Position numbers and translations under genes: made by a program. From Acinetobacter lwoffii (GTDB taxonomy: Bacteria; Pseudomonadota; Gammaproteobacteria; Pseudomonadales; Moraxellaceae), in the NCBI RefSeq assembly GCF_002321025.1, contig NZ_DCLL01000055.1:1-37532 (forward strand): a DNA stretch of 37,532 bases. The letters are read 5' to 3'. Below are positions 16,108 through 25,148 of the stretch, in pieces; position 1 is the stretch's first letter; every line of letters starts with the position of its first letter. The notes below the pieces were generated by a model that saw nothing but the letters and a program-made list of their open reading frames with translations, searched no databases and had not been told where the DNA came from.

Positions 16108-18600
16108 ATGAATCCATTATTTCGTCCCTTACTGACTCAAAGCTTTAAAACGACCGGGATTTATCTGCTGATTATTGCCTTAACACTGGCGATCAGTGCG
16201 ACCACTGCACTCAAGTTTAGTAACGAGCAGATCCAAAATGCAGTCGCCTTGCAGGCAGCAGAAATGCTGGCCGGTGATCTGGTGCTTTCAGATAATGAGC
16301 CTTTGCCGGAGCAGTGGCGTGATCAGGCCAAGCAGCTGGATCTAAAGCAGTCAGAAGTCACTTTCTTTAGCAGTATGGCTTATACCGATGCACAGTTTGT
16401 CATGGTCAATGTCAAAGCCATAGATCAGGCTTTTCCTTTGCGTGGTGAACTGCGGGTGCAACCGGCAAAAAAATCGATTCAGTCTGGTGAAATCTGGCTC
16501 AGTCCACGAGCCATGGATCTGCTCAAAGTCAAATTGGGGGATCAGCTCAATATTGCCGATGCAGCATTCAAAGTCACCGCCAAGATTGAACAGGACTCCA
16601 ATCAGGAGCTTGGATTTTCCGGCTTTTCGCCGACCGTGATTATCTCCCAGGCAGATGTGGCACGAACCAATGCCATTCAGGTGGGTAGCCGGATTGAATA
16701 TCGCCTACTTATGGCTGGCCGTCCGGACGATACCCAACAATATGAAGCCTTGTTCAAGCAGCAGGTCAAATCAGCAAACGGCTCGGCTGAAACACCAGAG
16801 GAAGTGCAAGGGCAGGAGTTTGAGGAGCAAAGCAGTCTCAGGTTGCGCAATGCCAGTGAAGGCAATACCCGCTTGATGAAGCCGATTGCTAATCTGGACA
16901 CTTTCCTGCAACTGGCCAATATTCTGACCATTCTGTTATGCGGTATTGCTATAGCCTTAACCGCGCAGCGCTATGTGCAGCAGAATCAGGATCATATTGC
17001 TTTGATGCGTTGTATCGGTGCCACCAAGCAGCAGATTCTGTCGGCTTATCTGGCTTTACTCGGGATGGTGCTGTTGATTGCGATGCTAATTGGTACCGTG
17101 GTCGGGATCAGTCTGGGTTATGGCCTGTTACAGTTGATGTTGCAGCTGATTCCAAATTTACAGATTGAATTTTCCGCTATCGCAATGTTGCTTGGACCAT
17201 TGCCGGTCGCGATGCTGACCAGTGCCGTAGTGCTACTCGGTTTTGTCATGCCAAGCTTGTTGCAACTGCTAAATACGCCGCCAATTCGGGTCATTCGCCA
17301 GCAGGAAAAATCAATGCAATCCATGCTGTGGATGCTGCTGACCGGAACGCTAAGCCTGATTATTTTTAGTGTGATTTTGACTGAAAACTTGCTGCTGACC
17401 GCCTGGGTGATTGGCGCGATTATCGTGTTATGTGCATTGCTGTATCTGACAGTATGGGGGGTGTTGAAACTACTGCGTAATATGAAGCTGAATCTGTCAG
17501 CCTATGTACGTACACCTTCTCAGACCGCCTTGCAGATTACGGCTTTAGCCTTAGGTCTGAGCCTGATTACGGTACTGGCAGTATTGCGTACCGATCTGCT
17601 AGATCGTTGGCAGCAACAGTTACCGGAAGGTACGCCGAACCAGTTTGTTTATGGTTTACCGCCTTTTGAGATGCCAGCCCTGAAAGCCCAACTTGAGCAG
17701 AATGGCTGGAAAAGCACACCACTGTATCCGAATATTCGCGGGCGTCTGGTCGCCAAAAATGATCAGCCTTTTGCCGAGGAACTGGTGAAAAGTAGCAATA
17801 CTTTAAGACGTGAACTGAATCTGACCCAGTCAAACCGCTATCCTCAAGATAATGTGATTGTTAGTGGTGATGCGGTATTAAAACAAGTTGGCACCGTATC
17901 GGTCGAAGCCAATACTGCCGAAGAGCTAGGGATCAAGATTGGAGATAAGCTCAGTTTCAGTCTGCCTGAAGGCATACTGGAAGCTAAAGTCGTTAATCTA
18001 AGAACCGTCGAGTGGGAAAGTTTTAGTCCCAACTTCTTCTTTATCTTTGCACCCAATACCATGGATGCCAATGCCGGGAGTTATCTGGGAAGTTTTTATG
18101 TTCCGGAGGCAGATAAAGGCAAGCTGGTGTCTGTGATCCAGCAATTTTCCAACACGGTCTTTATTGATGTCAGCCTGATTCTGGAAGAGATCAAACGCAT
18201 TGTGAATGTACTAGTGCAAATCGTGACCATTCTGGCAGTACTGGTCAGCATTTCCGGTTTTCTGGTGCTAATGGCCTGTTTGAACCTGTTGATGGATGAA
18301 CGCAAACGTGAAGTGGCTTTGCTCCGATCATTCGGTAGTTCCAAGCAGAAACTGAAAACCATGATGAGTCTGGAAATTGGCTTTATTGGACTGTTTGCTG
18401 GAATTGTTTCCTGCCTGTTTGCCGAAGTGATCAGCGCGATTGCCAGCTATAAAATGGATTTAATAATTCAGCCGCATTGGGAAATCTGGATTATCCTGCC
18501 GATCTTTATGACCGCTTTATGTGCGCTGATTGGCCGTTATCGCCTGAGTTATCTGTCGGATATTCCACCCTTACAAAGCTTGCGCGAGATGAATCAATAA
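16108..18600 (+). CDS. ybbP: FtsX-like ABC transporter permease YbbP
   Basis: This 830-residue inner-membrane permease partners YbbA. It has an N-terminal membrane helix, a large periplasmic region (about 45-270), a block of helices (about 280-400) with an FtsX-type domain (TAQRYVQQNQDHIALMRCIG-like region), two more helices, a second periplasmic domain (about 500-690) and a final FtsX domain of three helices (LLMDERKREVALLRSFG near 735). This duplicated layout is typical of the YbbP group. An ATG at 16084 lies inside ybbA; the one at 16108 follows GGAGG at the right distance and is chosen. The gene converges on the rhomboid gene with 33 bases between stops and no visible terminator. Confidence 0.92.
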   Translation: MNPLFRPLLTQSFKTTGIYLLIIALTLAISATTALKFSNEQIQNAVALQAAEMLAGDLVLSDNEPLPEQWRDQAKQLDLKQSEVTFFSSMAYTDAQFVMVNVKAIDQAFPLRGELRVQPAKKSIQSGEIWLSPRAMDLLKVKLGDQLNIADAAFKVTAKIEQDSNQELGFSGFSPTVIISQADVARTNAIQVGSRIEYRLLMAGRPDDTQQYEALFKQQVKSANGSAETPEEVQGQEFEEQSSLRLRNASEGNTRLMKPIANLDTFLQLANILTILLCGIAIALTAQRYVQQNQDHIALMRCIGATKQQILSAYLALLGMVLLIAMLIGTVVGISLGYGLLQLMLQLIPNLQIEFSAIAMLLGPLPVAMLTSAVVLLGFVMPSLLQLLNTPPIRVIRQQEKSMQSMLWMLLTGTLSLIIFSVILTENLLLTAWVIGAIIVLCALLYLTVWGVLKLLRNMKLNLSAYVRTPSQTALQITALALGLSLITVLAVLRTDLLDRWQQQLPEGTPNQFVYGLPPFEMPALKAQLEQNGWKSTPLYPNIRGRLVAKNDQPFAEELVKSSNTLRRELNLTQSNRYPQDNVIVSGDAVLKQVGTVSVEANTAEELGIKIGDKLSFSLPEGILEAKVVNLRTVEWESFSPNFFFIFAPNTMDANAGSYLGSFYVPEADKGKLVSVIQQFSNTVFIDVSLILEEIKRIVNVLVQIVTILAVLVSISGFLVLMACLNLLMDERKREVALLRSFGSSKQKLKTMMSLEIGFIGLFAGIVSCLFAEVISAIASYKMDLIIQPHWEIWIILPIFMTALCALIGRYRLSYLSDIPPLQSLREMNQ

Positions 18601-18633
18601 GATTCATCTCCGTGGTTTTAAACTGGCTGAGAG

Positions 18634-19452
18634 TTAAAGTTTTAATTGCTGTTGCATCATTTCCAGAATCTCTTGCCACAGTGGGCGAATGGGTTCGAGT
18701 AAGGCCAAGTTATGTTGATAAAGCAGCACACAAATGCCGAAACCGACAAGCAGGGCGATCAGATTGAACAGGTGGCTACGCTGCATTTTTTGACCGATGT
18801 ACCATAACAAGGTGAGAAAAGCCCCCATCAGCATGCCGCCAATATGTGCGGCATTGTTGATTCCGCTGATCATAAAGCCCAGCGCGAGATTTAGACCCAT
18901 CACCATCACCAGGGTTTTTTTATCCAGGATAAAACGTTGCTGTGGCAGCATCGGCAATAAGGCCAATACCGTGAGTGAGGCACCGAGTCCCATCACGGCA
19001 CCAGATGCTCCGGCACTGACTGCAGGCAATAAATCGGGGTTGGCTACACCGCCTTCGATCAGGCTATAGCTGTCCTGGATGTTCATATAGCCACTGAGGA
19101 GGCTGCCCATCAGACCGGCGCAGAGATATAAGCCGATAAAATACATTCGGCCAAAAAGCTGTTCGGCCACACTACCAAAAATATACAAGGCCCACATATT
19201 CAACATCAGATGAATCAGGCCAAAATGAAAAAACATGCTGCTAAACAAGCGCATGGGTTCCGCTATATAAGTTAAAGGTGCATAATCGGCACCCCAGAGA
19301 ATAGCGTCTCGGGTACTTGGCTGGCTAACATCCATGCCATTGATGGCTTGCCAGCCAAATAGTCCAACGTTGATCCCGATTAAAATGGCGGTGATCCACC
19401 AGAGATGCATTTCAAGTTTGCGATGTTCGACAGGGGGAGAGTATTCAGACAT
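18634..19452 (-). CDS. Rhomboid-family intramembrane serine protease, larger paralogue
   Basis: A second rhomboid, 272 residues. S150 in SAGASGAVMG and H203 in NNAAHIGGMLMG form the catalytic dyad, and FHFGLIHLMLNMW (75-87) holds the conserved His and Asn. An additional hydrophobic helix follows the core six near 230-247, so it is of the 6+1 type. The N-terminal 15 residues are hydrophilic and cytosolic. Substrates are unknown. It is divergent from mtgA, with 77 bases between start codons. The other rhomboid in this window (7965-8582) differs in length and loop structure, so recent duplication is unlikely. Confidence 0.92.
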   Translation of the reverse strand: MSEYSPPVEHRKLEMHLWWITAILIGINVGLFGWQAINGMDVSQPSTRDAILWGADYAPLTYIAEPMRLFSSMFFHFGLIHLMLNMWALYIFGSVAEQLFGRMYFIGLYLCAGLMGSLLSGYMNIQDSYSLIEGGVANPDLLPAVSAGASGAVMGLGASLTVLALLPMLPQQRFILDKKTLVMVMGLNLALGFMISGINNAAHIGGMLMGAFLTLLWYIGQKMQRSHLFNLIALLVGFGICVLLYQHNLALLEPIRPLWQEILEMMQQQLKL

Positions 19453-19529
19453 GCTATTTTTTTGCTGTGATTGTATATTTCGAATAAGCTTAACACGAAA
19501 AATTAAATTTTCAGGAGTAACGCACTGAC

Positions 19530-20204
19530 ATGAAAGCCTTTCTGATCCGCACGATGCTCGTCATCGTCAGTGTGATTCTGCTGGTTCAATTGTGGATATT
19601 TGCCAGTCTGGCCTGGTGGCGAACCAATCCGGTGAACACCACCATGATGATGCGGATTGATTACTGGACAGAACCTTCCAAAGCGATTCAGCATCAGTGG
19701 CGTCCCTATGATGAAATCAGCCTGAACCTGAAACGAGCCATTGTCACTGCGGAAGATGGAAAATTTATTCATCACCATGGTTTTGACTGGGACGGAATTC
19801 AAACTGCACTGAATAAAAATAGAAATCAGGGCCGTGTAGTGGCCGGTGGTTCGACAATCTCCCAGCAATTGGCGAAAAACCTGTTCCTCGTCAACAAGCG
19901 TTCATTTGTGCGTAAAGGTCAGGAGGCAGTCGCGACCTGGATGATGGAACGCATGTGGTCGAAAGAACGGATTCTGGAAGTCTATTTAAACTCGATCGAG
20001 TTCGGGGACAATATTTACGGCGTTGAAGCGGCGGCCAAACATTATTTTGGTAAAACCGCGCAAAGCCTGACCCGGGATCAAGCCATCTTTCTGGCGGCCA
20101 TTCTCACCAATCCGAAATACTTCCAGGATCATCGCAATTCCTCTGCATTAAATGCACGTAAACGGATGATTCAGCGCTATATGCGTTATGCAGAATTACC
20201 TTAA
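19530..20204 (+). CDS. mtgA: Monofunctional peptidoglycan transglycosylase MtgA
   Basis: MtgA polymerises lipid II into glycan strands without a transpeptidase domain. A single N-terminal membrane anchor (about 5-28) is followed by a GT51 domain. The catalytic glutamate is E75 in TAEDGKFIHHHG, and the other family motifs GGSTISQQLAKNLFL, RKGQEA, KERILEVYLNSIEFG and AAAKHYFGK are intact. The length of 224 is typical. AGGAG lies upstream of the ATG. It is transcribed alone and ends at a strong terminator just before ppk1. Neighbours of this kind (mtgA, ppk, oxyR) are familiar from Acinetobacter. Confidence 0.95.
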   Translation: MKAFLIRTMLVIVSVILLVQLWIFASLAWWRTNPVNTTMMMRIDYWTEPSKAIQHQWRPYDEISLNLKRAIVTAEDGKFIHHHGFDWDGIQTALNKNRNQGRVVAGGSTISQQLAKNLFLVNKRSFVRKGQEAVATWMMERMWSKERILEVYLNSIEFGDNIYGVEAAAKHYFGKTAQSLTRDQAIFLAAILTNPKYFQDHRNSSALNARKRMIQRYMRYAELP

Positions 20205-20220
20205 TTGATGATTTGAAGAG

Positions 20221-20247
20221 AAAGCCCAATTATTTGGGCTTTTTTTA
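20221..20247 (+). terminator. Intrinsic terminator after mtgA
   Basis: AAAGCCCAA-TTAT-TTGGGCTTT followed by further Ts, 17 bases past the mtgA stop. Confidence 0.9.
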
Positions 20248-20252
20248 TGAAA

Positions 20253-20281
20253 TTGTCATCAATTTGAAGCATACTTGAAGC
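20253..20281 (+). promoter_or_regulatory. Possible degenerate Pho box repeats upstream of ppk1
   Basis: Three 7-mers, TTGTCAT, TTGAAGC and TTGAAGC, are spaced exactly 11 bp apart by 4-base spacers (CAAT, ATAC). This is Pho box architecture, but only the first 7-mer fits the consensus well. A TTAAAT at 20295-20300 could be the -10. PhoB control of ppk would make sense biologically. Weak evidence on its own. Confidence 0.35.
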
Positions 20282-20315
20282 GATAAGCACAATTTTAAAT
20301 CCGCATAGGTTTGAT

Positions 20316-22397
20316 ATGAATACGGCAGCCAGCACAACTTCAGCACAGCCCGAATATACATATAATGATCGTTATATTAATCGTGAACTGTCTATCCTAG
20401 ACTTCCATTTACGTGTCCTGGAACAGGCTGTCGATCCTTTACATCCATTGCTCGAACGCATGAATTTTCTGTTGATTTTCTCGCGTAATCTGGACGAGTT
20501 TTTTGAAATCCGGGTCGCAGGAATGATGGAACAGCTGGATCTGGATAATGAAAGCCGGAGTCCGGATGGCTTAACCCCAAAGCAGGTTTTAGAACAGATT
20601 TCTAAAACGGCGCATGCCGCCATTGAACGTCAATACCGTATTTTAAATGAAGAAATTTTGCCAAAACTGCGTGAGGAAGATATTTGCTTCTTGCGCCGTG
20701 GTGAGCTGACTCCGGCACAATCTGCCTGGGTCAAAAAATATTTTCAGGAGCAGGTTGCGCCGGTTCTCACTCCGATCAGTCTGGACCCTGCGCATCCATT
20801 CCCGAGACTGGTGAATAAATCACTGAACTTTATTGTCACGCTGGAAGGGAAAGATGCTTTTGGCCGTCAGATTGATCTGGCTGTGGTACCTGCACCGCGT
20901 TCTCTGCCACGCGTGGTACGTTTACCGGATGAATTGACCGATGGAAAAGAACACCATGTGATGCTGTCGGCGATTATTCATGAGCATGTGTCTGATCTGT
21001 TCCCGGGGATGACAGCGACCGGCTGTTATCAGTTCCGTGTCACCCGAAATGCCGATTTGGCCTTAAATGAAGATGTGGAAGATCTGGCCAAGGCGCTCAA
21101 AGGCGAACTTAGTTCACGCCGATTTGGCCGCGCCGTGCGTCTGGAAGTAACAGAAAATTGTCCGCAGCATATTTATGAATATCTGCTGAATGAATTTGAT
21201 CTGGATGATGAGCAGCTTTATAAAGTCGCCGGCCCGGTCAATCTGGCACGTTTGCTGTCTAACTTTAAGCGTCCACATTTACGTTATGACTCGCATACGC
21301 CGATCATTCCCAAAGTACTGAAAAAATCTGAAAATATTTTTAGTGCGATGCAGAAGCAGGATATTTTGCTGCATCATCCCTTTGAATCTTTTGCGCCGGT
21401 CATTTCATTATTACGTGAAGCGGCACGCGATCCGCAAGTGCTGGCGATCAAGCAGACCTTATACCGTAGTGGGCCAGATTCTGAAATTGTCCAGGTGCTG
21501 GCTGAAGCTGCTCGTAATGGCAAGGAAGTCACCGCAGTCATTGAATTGCGTGCGCGTTTCGATGAGGAATCCAATATTGAAGTCGCCAATGTACTGCAAG
21601 AAGCGGGTGCGGTCGTGGTCTACGGCATTGTCGGTTACAAAACTCACGCCAAGATGATTCTGGTCGTGCGCCGGGAAAATAACAAACTGGTGCGTTATGT
21701 GCATCTGGGCACCGGTAATTATCACGCCGGCAATGCGCGAATCTATACCGATTATGGTCTGTTAACGACGGATAAGGATCTGTGTGAAGATGTGCATCGT
21801 ATTTTCCAGGAACTGACCGGTATGGGGAAAATGGCCAAGCTGAAAAAGCTGCTACATGCGCCATTTACCTTGCATGCCCAGTTACTGAACTATATCGATA
21901 ATGAAATTGCCTATGCTCAAGCAGGGAAACCGGCGCAGATTATTGTCAAAGTCAATGCGCTGACCGAAATGCAGTTGATTAACAAACTCTATGAAGCCTC
22001 TCAGGCGGGGGTGCAGATTGACCTGATTATTCGCTCGATTTGCAGTTTGCGTCCGGGGTTGCCTGGTCTGTCGGAAAATATCAGGGTGCGTTCAATTGTC
22101 GGACGTTTCCTGGAACATACCCGCGTGTATTATTTCAGCAATAATGGCAATTCACGTATTTACTGTTCAAGTGCAGACTGGATGGATCGTAACCTGTTTA
22201 ATCGGGTCGAAGCCTGTTTCCCGGTCGAAGATGAAGCCTTGAAAAAACGTATCTATCAACAAGGTCTGTTGAATTACCTGAAAGACAATCAGCAATCCTG
22301 GTTATTGCAAGGTGATGGCACCTGGCTGCGGGCACAGCCAAAAGAAGGTGAAAAACCGCATAATGCACAACGTATTCTGTTAGAGCTGTTTAAATAA
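20316..22397 (+). CDS. ppk1: Polyphosphate kinase Ppk1
   Basis: Ppk1 polymerises the gamma-phosphate of ATP into polyphosphate. The 693-residue protein has the full family layout: an N-terminal helical domain (INRELSILDFHLRVLEQA near 21), a head domain, and two phospholipase-D-like C-terminal domains. The autophosphorylated histidine is H444 in GYKTHAKM, and the second active-site histidine is H601 in LEHTRVYYFSN. No ppx (exopolyphosphatase) gene follows, unlike in E. coli. The ATG is preceded by AGGT. Pho-like 11-bp repeats lie upstream, and a palindromic terminator shared with the convergent gene lies downstream. Confidence 0.96.
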   Translation: MNTAASTTSAQPEYTYNDRYINRELSILDFHLRVLEQAVDPLHPLLERMNFLLIFSRNLDEFFEIRVAGMMEQLDLDNESRSPDGLTPKQVLEQISKTAHAAIERQYRILNEEILPKLREEDICFLRRGELTPAQSAWVKKYFQEQVAPVLTPISLDPAHPFPRLVNKSLNFIVTLEGKDAFGRQIDLAVVPAPRSLPRVVRLPDELTDGKEHHVMLSAIIHEHVSDLFPGMTATGCYQFRVTRNADLALNEDVEDLAKALKGELSSRRFGRAVRLEVTENCPQHIYEYLLNEFDLDDEQLYKVAGPVNLARLLSNFKRPHLRYDSHTPIIPKVLKKSENIFSAMQKQDILLHHPFESFAPVISLLREAARDPQVLAIKQTLYRSGPDSEIVQVLAEAARNGKEVTAVIELRARFDEESNIEVANVLQEAGAVVVYGIVGYKTHAKMILVVRRENNKLVRYVHLGTGNYHAGNARIYTDYGLLTTDKDLCEDVHRIFQELTGMGKMAKLKKLLHAPFTLHAQLLNYIDNEIAYAQAGKPAQIIVKVNALTEMQLINKLYEASQAGVQIDLIIRSICSLRPGLPGLSENIRVRSIVGRFLEHTRVYYFSNNGNSRIYCSSADWMDRNLFNRVEACFPVEDEALKKRIYQQGLLNYLKDNQQSWLLQGDGTWLRAQPKEGEKPHNAQRILLELFK

Positions 22398-22410
22398 GTT
22401 TAAGTATTTA

Positions 22411-22438
22411 AAGGGGCTGAATATTCAGCCCCTTTTTT
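22411..22438. terminator. Bidirectional palindromic terminator after ppk1
   Basis: AAGGGGCTGAAT/ATTCAGCCCCTT is a perfect palindrome followed by TTTT on the plus strand and TTTAAA on the minus strand. It separates ppk1 from the convergent gene at 22455. Confidence 0.85.
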
Positions 22439-22454
22439 ATTCCAAACATAGAAT

Positions 22455-23048
22455 TTAACTGTTCAAGCTGAGTCTGAACAGTTTTCGATAGATGTGTTTG
22501 ACCCGACTATACATCTGATAGTCCCTCATCTGAAGCTGGTTTTGTCGTTCAACTTGCGATTGATGTTGACTCAATACTTTTAATAACTGCAATTCAGCGA
22601 AGTTGAGACAGGTTTTGGCAATGGGCTGGTGCAGGATATAGTCTGCCAGTTCAGTATGAATGTAGGCTCCGCCGCGTAAGACAATTTTTAGACTCTCAGC
22701 GAACTGCGGTAATGAATCATGATGCTGCATATAGCTATCTGCTCCGGATAATAAAGCAGAATAGATGAGTGCTATGGCATCCGTATTGAATATGGCAATA
22801 ACAGGTGTATCTGAGCTTTGCTGTTTCAGCTGATGAATCAAACTGATCTCTGAAGTTGTTGCTGCATGATAAAGAATCAAATTGGGTAGATGTTCAGTAA
22901 TCATGGACTGTGCAGACAGTATATTGTCCGCATACAGCAGCATATCTGGCTGATAGCCCAGTTGCAGTAGCACGGTCTGGATTTTTGACAGGTCGAGTCC
23001 AGTCGATGAATGGATCACTAAAACTGGTGCAGGCAAAAGGCTAGCCAA
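22455..23048 (-). CDS. Response-regulator-like protein lacking the phosphoacceptor aspartate
   Basis: The 197 residues look like a degenerate receiver domain (about 5-125) joined to a degenerate LuxR/NarL-type helix-turn-helix (about 145-195, with LNFAELQLLKVLSQHQ and RVKHIYRKLF matching the spacing of that domain). Where a receiver has its phosphorylated Asp after the third strand, this protein has LILYHAATT with no Asp; the later SGADSYMQH matches the usual GADGYL-type region. It may therefore act without phosphorylation, or may have lost DNA binding. No ATG is available in the open frame; a TTG at 23048 with AGGA upstream is the likely start. It lies alone between ppk1 and oxyR. Confidence 0.75.
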   Translation of the reverse strand: MASLLPAPVLVIHSSTGLDLSKIQTVLLQLGYQPDMLLYADNILSAQSMITEHLPNLILYHAATTSEISLIHQLKQQSSDTPVIAIFNTDAIALIYSALLSGADSYMQHHDSLPQFAESLKIVLRGGAYIHTELADYILHQPIAKTCLNFAELQLLKVLSQHQSQVERQNQLQMRDYQMYSRVKHIYRKLFRLSLNS

Positions 23049-23193
23049 TAAAACGCGATCCTGTAGATGCTGATAGAGAGCTATACTGTGAATCAGGCAG
23101 ATGCAAATGCCTATCCCAAAGAATAGGGATTTAGCTGAAATGTAGAGATTTTAAGTTTCTAGGCGGACTGGATGTATTCAATTCAAGATATAA

Positions 23194-23218
23194 AAAAGGA
23201 GCAACATGTGCTCCTTTT
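23194..23218 (-). terminator. Intrinsic terminator ending the rub-est-oxyR transcript
   Basis: AAAAGGAGCA-ACATG-TGCTCCTTTT, with six As on the left side that read as Us on the minus strand. It lies 13 bases past the oxyR stop. Confidence 0.85.
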
Positions 23219-23230
23219 ATTATCTGTAGA

Positions 23231-24139
23231 TTAAGCAGCGTCGTGTTGGGTGATTTTCTGGAAAATCTGTAACAACACATCAAACTCGCTTTGTAGAGGG
23301 GTACTTTTACGGGTCACTAATGCCAAGGTGCGACTTGGGGCTGAATCGATCGCTTTTACCTGAATCTCAGGATTGGCTTTCACCATATTGGTATGAATCG
23401 CAATTTCAGGCAACAAGGTAAAGCCAAGATTGGCTGAAACCATTTCGATTAAAGTCGGCAGTGAGCTGGCTTTTAAACGATGATCATTTTTACGTTCACC
23501 AATCGGGCAAGCACTCAAGGCATGATCACGTAAGCAGTGACCTTCTTCAAGTAACATCAGGCGAGACAGATCCAGATCTTCTAAAGAGTTTGCTTGTGCA
23601 GCATGCTGATCAGATTTTTGGTAAACCAGATACAGATTCTCTTTGGCAATTTCAGCAACTTTCAGACCACGGGTGTCGAAAGGCAATGCCAAAGCCACCA
23701 TATCCAGGTTGCCATGTTCCAGCTTTTCTACAATCTTTTCACTTTGCGCTTCATGCAGATGCAACTGGATTTTTGGTAATTGCTTATGTACTTCATCCAG
23801 CAGTTGGGACAATAGGAAAGGTGCAATTGTTGGGATGACGCCGAGATGTAGATCACCGGTTAAAGGTTCACTCATCTCACGACTTAGACGCATTAGGTCC
23901 TGAGCATCGGCCAGTAGAACACGTGCGCGTGCAACCACTTGTTCACCAAGAGGCGTTAAACGAACATTCTGGCGGTCGCGTTCAACAAGTACGCCACCGA
24001 GTAAACGCTCCAGTTCCATGATGCCGCCAGACAAGGTTGACTGGGTGACAAACGAACGGCGAGCAGCTTCTGTAAAATGTAGCGTCTCTGACAGTGTTAC
24101 GAGGTATGACAGCTGTCTTAAAGATGGTAATGCAGCCAT
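23231..24139 (-). CDS. oxyR: Peroxide-sensing LysR-family regulator OxyR
   Basis: OxyR senses hydrogen peroxide and activates catalase and peroxidase genes. The N-terminal winged helix (about 1-60, LRQLSYLVTLSETLHFTEAA) is standard for the LysR family. The redox pair is C202 and C211 in EGHCLRDHALSAC, matching C199 and C208 of E. coli OxyR, and that loop is what separates OxyR from other LysR proteins. At 302 residues it is full length. AGGA precedes the ATG. It is 13 bases downstream of estB and the last gene of the rubA-rubB-estB-oxyR unit, the order described for Acinetobacter baylyi ADP1. Internal promoters are possible, because peroxide sensing should not depend on rub expression. Confidence 0.96.
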   Translation of the reverse strand: MAALPSLRQLSYLVTLSETLHFTEAARRSFVTQSTLSGGIMELERLLGGVLVERDRQNVRLTPLGEQVVARARVLLADAQDLMRLSREMSEPLTGDLHLGVIPTIAPFLLSQLLDEVHKQLPKIQLHLHEAQSEKIVEKLEHGNLDMVALALPFDTRGLKVAEIAKENLYLVYQKSDQHAAQANSLEDLDLSRLMLLEEGHCLRDHALSACPIGERKNDHRLKASSLPTLIEMVSANLGFTLLPEIAIHTNMVKANPEIQVKAIDSAPSRTLALVTRKSTPLQSEFDVLLQIFQKITQHDAA

Positions 24140-24152
24140 AGTGTCCTAATGT

Positions 24153-25091
24153 TTATGATTTAAAATGATCAGCAAATAATTCGCTAAGATATGGAATAAA
24201 ATGCGGTGGGATATCATGCCCCATTCCATCAATTAATTCAAATTTAGCCCCTGAGATTGCTTTCGCAACGGCCTTGCCATGGCTAGGAGGCAGCAATCGA
24301 TCTCGAGAACCATGGACCACCAGGGTTTCTTGTTTGATTTGCTTGTCCAGTTGCAGCAATGAGCCTGTACATAATATTGCTAAAAACTGTTGAAGTACAC
24401 CAGCAGGATAGTAACTTCGCTTATATAATTTACGGGCGGTCTGCACTGCTTCCAGATGATTGACATAACCTGGCGAGCCGATGATCTTAAACAGTTTCAA
24501 ACTATGATCAACAATGCCATCTTCATCTGTTGAAGCCGGTTTGTCAATCAAACTAAAGAGTTGCTTAGGGAAGGGCGGTGGCAACATCGGCTGGTTATTG
24601 CTGGTAAACAGTAAGCCCAGTTTTTTGACTTTGTCCGGATAACGCGCGGCCAGAATCTGGGCAATCATACCGCCCATTGAAGCACCCAGCACATAGACCT
24701 GCTCCAGCTGCATTTTTTCAATCAGCAGACTGACATCTTCGGCCATATCATACAGATCATAAGGTGCACCCTGATTACCCAGACCCAGCACAAACCGGCT
24801 CATCATTTTCAGGGTATTCAGGCGTGGACCTTTGTGATGGACTTTTGAAGACAGGCCAATATCACGATTATCAAAACGGATGATGTGATAGCCATTGTCA
24901 ATCAGTGACTTACAGAAAAAGTCAGGCCAGTACAGCATTTGCCCACCCAGCCCCATAATCAGCAAAATGGTGGGATGTTGCGGATTTCCGCCAACCTCGA
25001 CATGTAGCTGGATCCCATTGCCAAGATCGACCTTGGTTTCATGCATGAACGAGGTATAGGGGGAAAGATTAAACTGTGCTGCGCTGTACAT
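24153..25091 (-). CDS. estB: Alpha/beta-hydrolase esterase EstB
   Basis: This cytoplasmic serine esterase corresponds to the estB gene lying between rubB and oxyR in Acinetobacter baylyi. S138 in LGASMGGM is the nucleophile, with LIMGLGGQM supplying the oxyanion loop, an Asp in HGSRDRLLP and the His in GMGHDIP. There is no signal peptide and its 312 residues are normal. AGGA lies ten bases before the ATG. It is separated from rubB by 57 bases and from oxyR by 13, consistent with one transcript. The natural substrate is unknown; a role in handling wax-ester or alkane-derived esters is a contextual guess. Confidence 0.92.
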   Translation of the reverse strand: MYSAAQFNLSPYTSFMHETKVDLGNGIQLHVEVGGNPQHPTILLIMGLGGQMLYWPDFFCKSLIDNGYHIIRFDNRDIGLSSKVHHKGPRLNTLKMMSRFVLGLGNQGAPYDLYDMAEDVSLLIEKMQLEQVYVLGASMGGMIAQILAARYPDKVKKLGLLFTSNNQPMLPPPFPKQLFSLIDKPASTDEDGIVDHSLKLFKIIGSPGYVNHLEAVQTARKLYKRSYYPAGVLQQFLAILCTGSLLQLDKQIKQETLVVHGSRDRLLPPSHGKAVAKAISGAKFELIDGMGHDIPPHFIPYLSELFADHFKS

Positions 25092-25148
25092 GGTCGCTGT
25101 CCTAATTAAAGGATATTTCGTTTAAAAAATATCCTTGCTATTAAACAT

